64,000 nucleotides of DNA from Saccharothrix carnea (GTDB lineage: Bacteria; Actinomycetota; Actinomycetes; Mycobacteriales; Pseudonocardiaceae). The position numbers were made by a program, and so were the translations under genes. The notes under the pieces are model-generated. The model saw only the letters and a list, made by a program, of their open reading frames with translations. It was not told the origin of the DNA and did not search any database. The stretch is taken from NCBI RefSeq assembly GCF_003014735.1, contig NZ_PYAX01000013.1, positions 62,001 to 126,000 of the forward strand, written 5' to 3'. Of this stretch, positions 24,464 to 33,197 are shown one piece after another. Position 1 is the stretch's first letter; each line of letters opens with the position of its first letter.

Positions 24464-25801
24464 ATGACGAACGCCGCCCCTCCGCAGCCGAAGAAATCCT
24501 TCACCAAGGTCGTCATAGCCAGCCTGATCGGAACCACGATCGAGTGGTACGACTTCTTCCTCTACGGCTCCGCCGCCGCGCTGGTGTTCAACAAGCTGTT
24601 CTTCCCCACGGCGGACCCGCTCACCGGCACCCTGCTCGCGTTCACCACCTACGCGATCGGCTTCCTGGCCCGTCCGCTGGGCGGCCTGGTGTTCGGCCAC
24701 TTCGGCGACAAGCTCGGCCGCAAGAAGCTGCTCGTGCTCAGCCTGGTGCTGATGGGCGGCGCGACGTTCGCCATGGGCCTGCTGCCCACCTACGCCGCCA
24801 TCGGGGTGGGCGCGCCGATCCTGCTCACGCTGCTGCGGCTGGTCCAGGGCTTCGCGCTGGGCGGCGAGTGGGGCGGCGCGGTGCTCATCGTGTCCGAGCA
24901 CGGCAGCGCGGAACGGCGTGGCTTCTGGGCGTCCTGGCCGCAGGCGGGCGTGCCGCTGGGCAACCTGCTGGCCACCGCCGTGCTCGCGGTGCTGGCGGGT
25001 GTGCAGAGCGAGGAGGCGTTCCTGTCGTGGGGCTGGCGGGTGCCGTTCCTGCTGTCCGGCGTGCTCGTCCTGATCGGACTGTGGATCCGGCTCAGCGTGT
25101 CCGAGTCGCCGATCTTCCTGGAGGCCCAGAAGAAGGTCGAGGCCGGGAAGCTCCAGGAGAAGCCGCCGATCGTGGCCGTCGTGCGCGACCACTGGCGCGA
25201 GGTGCTGATCGCGATGGGCGCCCGCATGGCGGAGAACGTGTCGTACTACGTGATCACCGCGTTCATCCTGAGCTACATCACCGCGAAGCTGGGCATGCCG
25301 CGCTCGGCCGGGTTGAACGCCGTGCTCATCGCGTCGTTCGCGCACCTGCTGACGATCCCGATGTGGGGCGCGCTGTCGGACCGGATCGGCCGCCGGACCA
25401 CGTACCTGATCGGCACGGTCGGCATCGGCGCGTGGATGTTCCCGTTCTTCCTCCTGCTGGACACGAAGTCGTTCTTCCCGATGGTGCTGGCGGTGACGGT
25501 CGGCCTCGTGCTGCACGGCGCGATGTACGGCCCGCAGGCCGCGTTCTTCTCCGAGCTGTTCGGCACGAAGGTGCGCTACTCGGGCGCGTCGATCGGCTAC
25601 CAGCTCGCGTCGATCGCGGCGGGCGCGCTGGCGCCGCTCATCGCGACGGCGCTGCTCAAGTCCTACGACAGCACGTTCCCGATCGTGCTGTACGTGCTCG
25701 CCATGTGCGTGCTGACCGTGATCGCGGTCGTGGCGGCGAAGGAGACGAAGGGCAGCTCGCTGGACCGGACCGACGTCGGCGCGGCCTCGGTGCGAGCATG
25801 A
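24464..25801 (+). CDS. MHS-family MFS transporter (3-hydroxybutyrate cassette)
   Basis: A protein of about 445 residues with twelve membrane helices. GTTIEWYDFFLYGSAAALVF is the metabolite:H+ symporter signature, and GHFGDKLGRKKLL the MFS loop motif. MHS members import carboxylates and similar solutes. Its place 40 bases after the 3-hydroxybutyrate dehydrogenase gene suggests uptake of 3-hydroxybutyrate or acetoacetate. ATG 24464 is used; GTG codons from 24452 would add four residues. Confidence 0.85.
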   Translation: MTNAAPPQPKKSFTKVVIASLIGTTIEWYDFFLYGSAAALVFNKLFFPTADPLTGTLLAFTTYAIGFLARPLGGLVFGHFGDKLGRKKLLVLSLVLMGGATFAMGLLPTYAAIGVGAPILLTLLRLVQGFALGGEWGGAVLIVSEHGSAERRGFWASWPQAGVPLGNLLATAVLAVLAGVQSEEAFLSWGWRVPFLLSGVLVLIGLWIRLSVSESPIFLEAQKKVEAGKLQEKPPIVAVVRDHWREVLIAMGARMAENVSYYVITAFILSYITAKLGMPRSAGLNAVLIASFAHLLTIPMWGALSDRIGRRTTYLIGTVGIGAWMFPFFLLLDTKSFFPMVLAVTVGLVLHGAMYGPQAAFFSELFGTKVRYSGASIGYQLASIAAGALAPLIATALLKSYDSTFPIVLYVLAMCVLTVIAVVAAKETKGSSLDRTDVGAASVRA

Positions 25802-25805
25802 GGGC

Positions 25806-27656
25806 ATGAGCGAGGCGGACGCGGTGGAGCACCTGTTGGAGCTGCTCGACCTGCTCGCGACGGACGCGGGCAGTGAGCGGCTGGCGGCGGTGCTCCCCGC
25901 GGCCCGCGCGGCGGGCGTGCCGGACCACGAGCTGGACCGCGTCGCCCGCGCCACGGAGTGGGCGTTGCGGATCCGCCGCACGCTCACCGCGCACCGCCGC
26001 CGGGAAGCGGAGCTGGAAGCGCTGTTCGACACCGCGAACGACCTGGCGGGCGTGCGCGACCCGGACGCGGTGCTGCGGTCCATCGTGCGGCGCGCCCGGC
26101 TGCTGCTCGGTGCGGACATCGCCTACCTCAGCATGAACGAGCCCGGCGAGCGCGGCACCTACATGAGGGTGACCGACGGTTCGATCTCCGCGCTGTTCCA
26201 ACAGGTCCGGCTCGGCATGGGCGAGGGCCTGGGCGGGCTGGTGGCGCAGGCGGCGCAGCCGTACGTGACCGCCGACTACTTCGCCGACGACCGGTTCAAC
26301 CACACCGGCCCCATCGACACGGCCGTGCGCGACGAGGGCCTGGTCGCGATCCTGGGCGTGCCGCTGAAGCTCGACCGCCGGGTCATCGGCGTGCTCTACG
26401 CGGCCAACCGCTCGCCGCGCCAGTTCCCGCCCGACGAGGTGGCGCTGCTGTCGTCGCTGGCCGACCACGCCGCGATCGCCTTGGACACCGCGCACCTGCT
26501 GGAGGAGACGCGGGCCGCGGGCGAGACGATCCGCGCGCACAACGAGGCCATGCGCCGTGCCGAGGACGCCCACGACCGGCTCACCGACCTGGTGCTGCGC
26601 GGCGCGGACGTGCCCGAGGTGGCCGCCGCCGTGGCCAAGGTGCTCGACGGCGGGCTCGTGGTGCACGACAGCGACGGCGCCGAGCTGGCCCGCATCGGCA
26701 CCACACGCGCGCTCGCGCCCCGTGCGGCGGTCAACGCCTCCCGTGCCAGCGGCCGGGCGATCCCGCAGGACGGCACGTGGGTGTGCGCCGTGCTGGCGGG
26801 CCGCGAGCTGCTGGGCAGCATCACCCTCACCGACCGCCCGGACCTCGGTGACGCCGACCGCAGGCTGTTCGAACGCGCGGGCGTCGTCACCGCCCTGCTG
26901 CTCCTGCTGCGCCGCACGGTCGCGGAGGCGGAGAACAAGGTGCGCGGCGAGCTGATCACCGACCTGCTGACGGCCGCGGTGGACTCGGTCGCGTTGCGCG
27001 CCCGTGCCCGCCGGGTCGGCGTCGAGCTGTCCGCCGACCACGTGGTGCTGGTCGCGGACGGCCCGCGGGACCGGCTCCTCGCCGCCGCCGCGCACCACGC
27101 GTCGGCGTGCCGGGGCCTGGCGGGCGTGCACGGCGAGCACGTGGTGCTGGTGCTGCCTGGCACGGACCTGGCGTGCGCGGCGCGGGACGCGGCACGGGTG
27201 CTGGGCAAGGCGGTCGGCCTGCCGGTGACCGTCGGCTCGGGCGGTCCCGCGCACGGCCCGGAAGGCGTGGCCGACGCGCACGCCGAGGCGGTGCGGTGCC
27301 TGAAGGCGTTGCTGCAGCTGGGCCGCAAGGGCACCGGCGGCACGCTCGCGGACCTGGGCTTCGTCGGCGTGCTGCTGGGCGACCGGGCGGACATCGCCGG
27401 GTACGTCCGCGCCACCCTCGGCCCATTGCTGGACTACGACTCCAGCCGCGGCACCGAACTGGTCCGGACGGTCACGGCGTACTTCGCGTGCGGCGCCAAC
27501 CTCAGCCGGGCCAAGGACGAGCTGCACGTCCACGTGAACACGGTGGTGCAGCGGCTGGACCGGGTGGCGAGCCTGCTGGGCGAGGACTGGCAGTCGCCGG
27601 ACCGGGTGCTGGAAGTCCAGCTGGCGCTCAAGCTCATGAAGGTGCTCGGCGACTGA
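25806..27656 (+). CDS. GAF domain plus PucR-type helix-turn-helix regulator
   Basis: A 616-residue regulator. A GAF domain (about residues 85-225: RSIVRRARLLLGADIAYLSM to SLADHAAIALDT) follows an N-terminal helical region. The C-terminus has the PucR helix-turn-helix VTAYFACGANLSRAKDELHV with HVNTVVQRLDRVASLLGEDW. Such proteins sense a small ligand and activate nearby catabolic operons. It starts 4 bases after the MHS transporter and ends at a strong terminator, so it probably controls its own operon. Confidence 0.87.
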   Translation: MSEADAVEHLLELLDLLATDAGSERLAAVLPAARAAGVPDHELDRVARATEWALRIRRTLTAHRRREAELEALFDTANDLAGVRDPDAVLRSIVRRARLLLGADIAYLSMNEPGERGTYMRVTDGSISALFQQVRLGMGEGLGGLVAQAAQPYVTADYFADDRFNHTGPIDTAVRDEGLVAILGVPLKLDRRVIGVLYAANRSPRQFPPDEVALLSSLADHAAIALDTAHLLEETRAAGETIRAHNEAMRRAEDAHDRLTDLVLRGADVPEVAAAVAKVLDGGLVVHDSDGAELARIGTTRALAPRAAVNASRASGRAIPQDGTWVCAVLAGRELLGSITLTDRPDLGDADRRLFERAGVVTALLLLLRRTVAEAENKVRGELITDLLTAAVDSVALRARARRVGVELSADHVVLVADGPRDRLLAAAAHHASACRGLAGVHGEHVVLVLPGTDLACAARDAARVLGKAVGLPVTVGSGGPAHGPEGVADAHAEAVRCLKALLQLGRKGTGGTLADLGFVGVLLGDRADIAGYVRATLGPLLDYDSSRGTELVRTVTAYFACGANLSRAKDELHVHVNTVVQRLDRVASLLGEDWQSPDRVLEVQLALKLMKVLGD

Positions 27657-27697
27657 GCGCCGCTCGGCCGCCCCCAGTGGCACGGCCGAGCGGCGCT
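27656..27697. terminator. Bidirectional terminator
   Basis: A perfect 15-base stem (27656-27670 with 27683-27697) and 12-base loop, directly between the convergent PucR-type gene and the secreted esterase. Confidence 0.8.
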
Positions 27698-27703
27698 TCC
27701 CGG

Positions 27704-29011
27704 CTACGCCAGCGCGCACTCCGTCGCGTTCACGGTCGCCGGGCGGGGGACCGTCGTGGACGCGGGCGGGCGGGTGCCGGACAGCCAGCCCTCCAGTGCC
27801 GTGAACGCCGACCGGTGGCACGGAGTCAACGGCCGCAGGCGGTCCGGGAAGGCGTCGAACAGCGAGTCCACGTGCGTCCCGCCCTCGATCCGGTAGTAGC
27901 GGAACAGGGCGCCGCGACCTGCCTGTCGCACCATGTCCGCGTAGACGTCGGAGTCCTTCGAGATCGGCAGCAGCACGTCCAGCGTGCCGTGCAGGGTGAG
28001 CAGCGGTTTGCCGATCCGGCCGGTCAACGCGATCCGCTCGACGGCCCGCTGCGCCTGCGGACGTGAGGCGTAGTCGTAGTCCGCGTCGCACGACGGCGTG
28101 CCGGGCGCGCAGAACGGCGTGCCGGCTTCGACGTCACCGTCCCACTTCGGGTCCAGTTCCTCGCGGTAGATCCGCTGGGTCAGGTCCCAGTAGTACTGGT
28201 GGTGGAACGGCCACAGGAACTCCGACTCGGCCGGGAACCCGGCCGCCACCACGGCCGCCTTGTCACCGGTCGCGTAGCCCTTCAGCGCGGGCGGCAGGAA
28301 CGTCAGCAGGTTCGGCCCCTCGGCCGTCCACAGCGTGCCCTCCCAGTCGACGCCGCCGTCGTACAGCTCGGGCCGGTTCTCCAGTTGCCACCGCACCAGG
28401 TAGCCGCCGTTGGAGATGCCGGTCGCCAGGGTCCGCGACGGCGGGCGGCAGTACCGCTGCGCCACCACGGCCTTCGCCGCCCGCGTCAGCTGCGTGACCC
28501 GGTGGTTCCACTCGGCGATCGCGTCACCGGGCCGCGTGCCGTCCCGGTGGAACGCCACACCCGTGTTGCCCTTGTCGGTCGACGCGAACGCGTACCCCTT
28601 GGCCAGCACGAAGTCGCTGATCGCGCGGTCGTTGGCGTACTGCTCGCGCACGCCGGGCGAGCCGGCCACGACGAGGCCGCCGTTCCAGCGCTCCGGCAGC
28701 CGGATCACGAACTGCGAGTCGTGCGCCCAGCCGTGGTTGGTGTTGCCCTTGGAGGAGTCCGGGAAGTAGCCGTCCACCTGCGTGCCCGCCACCGGGGTCG
28801 GCGCGGGCAGCCCGGCCGGGGTCAGCCCGGCCCAGTCGGCGGGATCGGTGCGGCCCCCGGCGGTGGACAGGTCGGCGAGGTGGGTCAGTTCCTGGTGCTC
28901 GGCACCGGGAACGCGCAGGGGCCCGCATCCGTGGGCGGACGCGGGAACGGCCTGCGCCGTCGTCGCGAGGAGCGCTGCGATCAGCGGAACGGCGATGTTC
29001 ACCCGTGGCAC
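27704..29011 (-). CDS. Secreted alpha/beta hydrolase, tannase/3-hydroxybutyrate-oligomer hydrolase-like
   Basis: A 435-residue protein with a signal peptide (VNIAVPLIAALLATTAQAVP, cleaved near ASAHG). The nucleophile elbow is GISNGG, and GGVDWEGTLWT and LLTLHGTLDVLLPISKDSD carry the later catalytic region, with His in GGTHVDS. The overall pattern resembles tannase/feruloyl esterase and 3-hydroxybutyrate-oligomer hydrolases. Four or more Cys suggest extracellular disulfides. Next to the 3-hydroxybutyrate dehydrogenase operon, release of hydroxybutyrate from polymer or oligomer is a reasonable but unproven role. Confidence 0.75.
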   Translation of the reverse strand: MPRVNIAVPLIAALLATTAQAVPASAHGCGPLRVPGAEHQELTHLADLSTAGGRTDPADWAGLTPAGLPAPTPVAGTQVDGYFPDSSKGNTNHGWAHDSQFVIRLPERWNGGLVVAGSPGVREQYANDRAISDFVLAKGYAFASTDKGNTGVAFHRDGTRPGDAIAEWNHRVTQLTRAAKAVVAQRYCRPPSRTLATGISNGGYLVRWQLENRPELYDGGVDWEGTLWTAEGPNLLTFLPPALKGYATGDKAAVVAAGFPAESEFLWPFHHQYYWDLTQRIYREELDPKWDGDVEAGTPFCAPGTPSCDADYDYASRPQAQRAVERIALTGRIGKPLLTLHGTLDVLLPISKDSDVYADMVRQAGRGALFRYYRIEGGTHVDSLFDAFPDRLRPLTPCHRSAFTALEGWLSGTRPPASTTVPRPATVNATECALA

Positions 29012-29391
29012 GGTAAAACCGCCCGGCGGGCCGCGGAATGGGTCCCGACGCCATGGCCGGCGGGGCGGATGTGGTGTGCGGAGCCATCAGCGGCACACCT
29101 CCGAGTGACCCTCACACCGGGGGTTGGCTCGGCACAGCGTCACCAACGGCCGTAAACGGGGATTTCACCGCTACAGGTGACGCCGATCGGTGCATGACCG
29201 CTGCGTGACCGATCTCCACGGCCGCCCGAACGGCCGTGTCCTGGACGTCCCCAGGTGCGTGGCGTTGCGTCTCGCTCGGCGGTGGCGGCTTGAGTACCAC
29301 GTTCGGTGCGTTTTGGCCGCCCGGGCAGGGGTAGCTGAGTTGACCCAGCGAAGTTCGCACTGCCAGGTGATTTACGTTCACCCGGCGTGAG
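29012..29391. other. 380-base region without a gene
   Basis: It lies between the start of the esterase gene (minus strand) and a small plus-strand gene, so it should contain two divergent promoters. A TTGACC hexamer at 29340-29345 could be a -35 box for the plus-strand gene, but no good -10 follows. A short TCACC/GGTGA hairpin lies at 29166-29181. Possible reading frames here lack a start with a ribosome binding site and a protein-like composition. Confidence 0.6.
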
Positions 29392-29673
29392 GTGTCTGCT
29401 TCCGGGGTGACTGAGCAACGGCGCTCTACGCGCACTGACCAGGAGTGGGACCTGATCCGGCGCATCCAGAACCTGGCCCACCGGGCCGAACGCACCGCGT
29501 TCGACCACTCGAACCTCGTCGGTCCGCCACCGTCCCAGCAGCACCTGGACATCCTGGCGGAGATCCGTGCGCTCACCGAGCAGGCGGTGGCGCAGCGGAT
29601 GCCGAGACCGGCCACGCTGCCGCGGCAGCCGCAGCCGGTCGCCGAGAAGAAGGTCTCCGCCCCCGTTCGCTGA
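29392..29673 (+). CDS. Small charged protein of unknown function
   Basis: A 93-residue frame (or 88 from GTG 29407). A charged helical core, TDQEWDLIRRIQNLAHRAER and LDILAEIRALTEQAVAQRM, is flanked by Ser/Thr- and Pro-rich ends. No signal or membrane segment. Its stop codon lies in the left arm of a strong terminator hairpin, which supports a real transcription unit. No family recognised. Confidence 0.55.
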   Translation: MSASGVTEQRRSTRTDQEWDLIRRIQNLAHRAERTAFDHSNLVGPPPSQQHLDILAEIRALTEQAVAQRMPRPATLPRQPQPVAEKKVSAPVR

Positions 29674-29723
29674 CCGCCGTGCGCGGGCTGGGCCTGACTC
29701 CCCGGCCCGCGCACGGCGGTCAG
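29670..29723. terminator. 19-base-stem bidirectional terminator
   Basis: A perfect 19-base inverted repeat (29670-29688 and 29705-29723) with a 16-base loop, placed between the small plus-strand gene and the end of secA2. A partial direct copy of the right arm (GGCGGTCAGCGG) follows at about 29727-29738. Confidence 0.8.
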
Positions 29724-29733
29724 CGGACGGCGG

Positions 29734-32052
29734 TCAGCGGCGCCGGACCAGCTTGACCAGGCCCTTGAACGTCTCCTCCAGGCCGGACGAGAACGGGTTG
29801 TCGTTGACCAGGTAGGTCCAGGTGGTGTTCGGCCGCTGCACGCCCGCCTCGGCCAGGTGCGCGCCGTCGGCGTCGATCTCCACCTTGGCGAAGGTCTCCT
29901 CGGCCTCGTCCCACGCGTCCGGGATGATCTTGTGGTAGGCCGGGATCGCTTCCCGGTGGAACTCGTCCAGCGGGTTCTGCCGCGCCAGCGCCCGCAGGTG
30001 GATGCCCTCGCGCAGGTCGGTCAGGAACGTCAGGTGGTCGCTCCACCGCTGGTCGAGGTGGTGCAGACCGATCAGCCGGGCCGCCTTGACCTTGACGTCC
30101 TCGTCCAGGTCCTTGATCTCCAGGGCCTTGTCCGGCTTGCGCTCGGACAGCTCCTGCCACGCGAGATCGGTGCGCAGCAGCTTGTCCCGGTACTCCAGCA
30201 TCAGCTGGCGCTGGTGCTCGATCAGCTTGTTGTACCGCCAGGTGTTGCGGTGGATCTCCAGGTGCACGCCCTCGGCGACGCGCTGCGCGTGCTCCACGGT
30301 GTGCAGCGTGCCCGTGTCGGTGACCCGGCCGTCCTCGTCCACCTCGGCAGGCTCGTCGTGGTCGGGCACGTACTGCGTGACCAGGTCGTCCTGCAGCGAG
30401 GAGAAGAACACCGAACCGCCGGGGTCGCCCTGACGGCCCGCGCGACCGCGCAGCTGGTCGTCCAGCCGGCTGCTGGAGTGCCGCCCGGTGCCGATCACGT
30501 AGAGGCCGCCGAGCTCGGCGATGCGCTCGCGGTCGGTCGACTCGTGCCCGCCGAGCCGGATGTCCGTGCCGCGGCCCGCCATCTGGGTCGACACGGTGAT
30601 CCGCTGGTACGAGCCCGCGTCGGCGATGATCGCGGCTTCCTCGGCGTCGTTCTTCGCGTTGAGCACGACGCAATCCAGGCCCGCTTCGCCGAGCTTGCGG
30701 GACAGGCGCTCCGACTCGGCCACGTCGAGCGTGCCGACCAGGATCGGGCGGCCGGTCTCGTGCACTTCCTTGATCTCGGCGACGATCGCGGCTTCCTTCT
30801 GCTCCAGCGTCAGGTACAGCCGGGGCGCCTCGTCCTCCCGGATCGTCTCCACGTTCGGCGGGATGACCAGCACTTCCAGCTTGTAGAAGTCGCGCAGCTG
30901 CTCGGCGACGGCCACCGCGGTACCCGTCATGCCGCACACGGTCGGGTAGCGGCTGAGCAGCGCCTGGACCGTGATGGAGTCCAGCACCTCGCCCGCGTCC
31001 GTGGTGGCCACGTTCTCCTTGGCCTCGACCGCGGCCTGCAGGCCGTCCGGCCAGCGCTGGAGCTTGGCGATCCGGCCGCGGGTGTCGTTGATCAGGTGCA
31101 CCTTGCCGTCGCGGACGATGTAGTCCACGTCGCGGTGCAGCAGGACCTGCGCGTGCAGGGCCACGTTGACCTTGCTCAGCGTGGTCGAGACGTGCTCGTC
31201 GGAGTACAGGTCGATGCCGCCGAGCGCCCGTTCCACCAGCTCGCTGCCCGCGCCGGTGAGGTAGACGTTGCGCTCTTCGTCGTCGATCTCGAAGTGCAGG
31301 TCGCGGCGCAGCCGCTTGACCAGGTCGGCCAGGGCCGGGTCGACCGCCGGGCCCGCCGTGGAGCCCGCCAGGACCAGCGGCACGCGGGCCTCGTCCACCA
31401 GCACCGAGTCCGCTTCGTCGACGAGCGCGACGCGCGGCTTGGGCACGATGAGGTCGCCCTCGTCGGTGGCCAGCCGGTCGCGCAGCACGTCGAAGCCGAT
31501 CTCGGAGACCGAGGCGTACACGACCTCGGCCTGGTAGGCGGCGCGGCGCTCCTCGGGCTTGGAGCTCTGGTTGAGCCAGCCGACGCTGACGCCCATCAGC
31601 TCGTAGAGCGGGCCCATCCACTCGGCGTCGCGTTGGGCCAGGTAGTCGTTGACCGAGACCACGTGCACCTGGTCGCCGCGCAGCGCGAAGCCGGCCGCGG
31701 CGATGGCGCCGGAGAGCGTCTTGCCCTCACCGGTGGCCATCTCGACCACGTGGCCCTCCAGGAGACCGAGGGCGCCGAGGATCTGCACGTCGAACGGGCG
31801 CAGGCCGAGCGCGCGGTCGGCGGCCTCGCGGCCGAGCGCGCACACCTCCACCAGCTCGGGGCGGCCGAAGTCGGCCTTGTCGCGCAGCTTGGCGGCCGCC
31901 GCGGTCAGTTCCTCGTCGCTGAGCTTCTTCACGCGCTCGGCCTGCTCGTTGACCTCGTCGAGCAGCTTCCGGTAGGGCGTGAGGTCGGCGGAGCCGGGCT
32001 TCTGCGCGAACCGACGCAGCCGCTGCTTGAACCGTCCCAGGAGAGTGGTCAC
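29734..32052 (-). CDS. secA2: Accessory preprotein translocase ATPase SecA2
   Basis: A 772-residue SecA-type motor. Walker A is MATGEGKTL at about residue 106, the DEAD-like box is ALVDEADSVLVDEARVPLVL, and the second helicase half has STQMAGRGTDIRLGG. It is shorter than housekeeping SecA (over 900 residues) and lacks the zinc-binding C-terminal tail, as in actinobacterial SecA2. SecA2 exports a small set of proteins together with the SecYEG channel. No secY2 or substrate genes are adjacent. ATG 32052 is clear. Confidence 0.9.
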   Translation of the reverse strand: MTTLLGRFKQRLRRFAQKPGSADLTPYRKLLDEVNEQAERVKKLSDEELTAAAAKLRDKADFGRPELVEVCALGREAADRALGLRPFDVQILGALGLLEGHVVEMATGEGKTLSGAIAAAGFALRGDQVHVVSVNDYLAQRDAEWMGPLYELMGVSVGWLNQSSKPEERRAAYQAEVVYASVSEIGFDVLRDRLATDEGDLIVPKPRVALVDEADSVLVDEARVPLVLAGSTAGPAVDPALADLVKRLRRDLHFEIDDEERNVYLTGAGSELVERALGGIDLYSDEHVSTTLSKVNVALHAQVLLHRDVDYIVRDGKVHLINDTRGRIAKLQRWPDGLQAAVEAKENVATTDAGEVLDSITVQALLSRYPTVCGMTGTAVAVAEQLRDFYKLEVLVIPPNVETIREDEAPRLYLTLEQKEAAIVAEIKEVHETGRPILVGTLDVAESERLSRKLGEAGLDCVVLNAKNDAEEAAIIADAGSYQRITVSTQMAGRGTDIRLGGHESTDRERIAELGGLYVIGTGRHSSSRLDDQLRGRAGRQGDPGGSVFFSSLQDDLVTQYVPDHDEPAEVDEDGRVTDTGTLHTVEHAQRVAEGVHLEIHRNTWRYNKLIEHQRQLMLEYRDKLLRTDLAWQELSERKPDKALEIKDLDEDVKVKAARLIGLHHLDQRWSDHLTFLTDLREGIHLRALARQNPLDEFHREAIPAYHKIIPDAWDEAEETFAKVEIDADGAHLAEAGVQRPNTTWTYLVNDNPFSSGLEETFKGLVKLVRRR

Positions 32053-32175
32053 GGCACGGCAACGTACGGCAAGCGCACAACGTTCCGCACGTCACCCGGT
32101 TGACAGTTCACTCCCGGGGTGGGTCGGCGGCTGTTGGACCATCCCTGGTCGCTGCGCCGGGAGGACCAAATTTCA

Positions 32176-32248
32176 GGTGCTTCCCATCGAAGCACCCTAC
32201 GGGCGACTACGTTTCGCTACGCTTCGATGCTCGACGTAGTCGGGTGCT
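32176..32248 (+). promoter_or_regulatory. Leader with two mutually exclusive hairpins
   Basis: AAGCACCC at 32190-32197 can pair with GGTGCTT at 32176-32182. It can also pair with GGGTGCT at 32242-32248, extending a perfect stem CGACTACGT (32204-32212) with ACGTAGTCG (32234-32242). The second fold ends 3 bases before the AGGAGGTGG ribosome binding site (32252-32260) of the next gene. This is the geometry of an attenuator or translational switch; no ligand or leader peptide is identified. Confidence 0.4.
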
Positions 32249-32261
32249 CCCAGGAGGTGGG

Positions 32262-33149
32262 ATGCTCACTCGGTTCATCGCGTGGTTGGACGAGTTCCTC
32301 GCGGATGAGGGCAGCCCGGCGATCGTGAAGGCCATACTCGGCATCCTGTCTTTCGCCGTGCTCCTGGGTGCGTTATTGGGCAGTGCCGCAGTCAAGGCCG
32401 GAGCGTTGGTCGCGGCGCTCTTGGTGCTGCTTTCGGGCGTCCTGGTGCTGTTGGCCGACCGCAGAGCGACCCTGCGTCGATTAGAGGTCCACCGGCAACT
32501 CGTCTCGCACTACACCAAACTCGCGTCGGACACCGGCCCACCGGAATACCGGATACTGGACTGGGACGTCTTCTGCACTGTCGAGCCCAACGGCGACACG
32601 CGTCAGCGGCTCACAATGCGGGCACAGGTGCTCGAAGACGGCCTGTGGGCGGTGCGGCTTGTGCACGGCTGTGGATGGTCCCAGCCCGCCAAGTACCGGC
32701 GCAGGGTCACGGTCGTGACACGGAAGTTGCTGGCAGACGACGTCCCAGGTCCGAAGATGTCCACCACCTCCGTCTGGGATGCCGAAGGCAGGTTCGTGCT
32801 GATCGTCCACTTCCGCACGGCGGTGCCGCGAGGGAGTTTGTTCGGTGTCATGGTCGAGTGCGACTGGCCTGGCAAGTGCGCGCCGCTCATGCGTGACCGC
32901 GGCCCGGACGACTTCACATTCAGGTTCCGCACCCCCGTGGTCTGCGCCCGATACCGGGTCGCACTACCTCGAGGGGCCGACGTCTATCTCGAGCCCCTGG
33001 GATTCAGCGAAGGCGATGATGGCTTCGAACTCATCCGAGCGGTGGACGGGAGTGGCCGGCCGGTGTTCGGCATCGAGTCGACAGCGGTTCCGCTTCGCGA
33101 GAACGTCGGCATGCGCCTGGAACTGAAACGAAGGGGTGCGCTGCCTTGA
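32262..33149 (+). CDS. Two-helix membrane protein with large cytoplasmic domain, unknown
   Basis: A 295-residue protein from ATG 32262 behind AGGAGGTGG. Two membrane helices (IVKAILGILSFAVLLGALLG and AGALVAALLVLLSGVLVLLA) are followed by about 220 residues of mixed beta structure, with Cys and Trp scattered (VHGCGWSQPAKYRRRV, FGVMVECDWPGKCAPLMRD). Base composition is visibly less GC-rich than neighbours and two TTA codons occur (codons 38 and 74), so expression may need the bldA leucyl-tRNA. Both points suggest recent transfer. No family recognised. Confidence 0.75.
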   Translation: MLTRFIAWLDEFLADEGSPAIVKAILGILSFAVLLGALLGSAAVKAGALVAALLVLLSGVLVLLADRRATLRRLEVHRQLVSHYTKLASDTGPPEYRILDWDVFCTVEPNGDTRQRLTMRAQVLEDGLWAVRLVHGCGWSQPAKYRRRVTVVTRKLLADDVPGPKMSTTSVWDAEGRFVLIVHFRTAVPRGSLFGVMVECDWPGKCAPLMRDRGPDDFTFRFRTPVVCARYRVALPRGADVYLEPLGFSEGDDGFELIRAVDGSGRPVFGIESTAVPLRENVGMRLELKRRGALP

Positions 33150-33159
33150 GCGCACCCCT
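33132..33159. terminator. Terminator overlapping the stop codon
   Basis: A perfect 11-base stem, AGGGGTGCGCT (33132-33142) with AGCGCACCCCT (33149-33159) and a 6-base loop, includes the stop codon of the membrane-protein gene. It faces the opposing MFS gene. Confidence 0.75.
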
Positions 33160-33197
33160 CGCCGATCAGCGATTGTTATTGGTCACGACCGTCTCGA

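Noticed and set aside
25656-28091. Open frame of about 811 codons opposite the GAF-PucR regulator
   Set aside because: Low-complexity Arg/Val/His/Gln composition and full overlap with a gene that has clear GAF and helix-turn-helix motifs.
29857-32103. Open frame of about 748 codons antisense to secA2
   Set aside because: Mirror frame of secA2; no ribosome binding site or motif, while secA2 has all helicase motifs.
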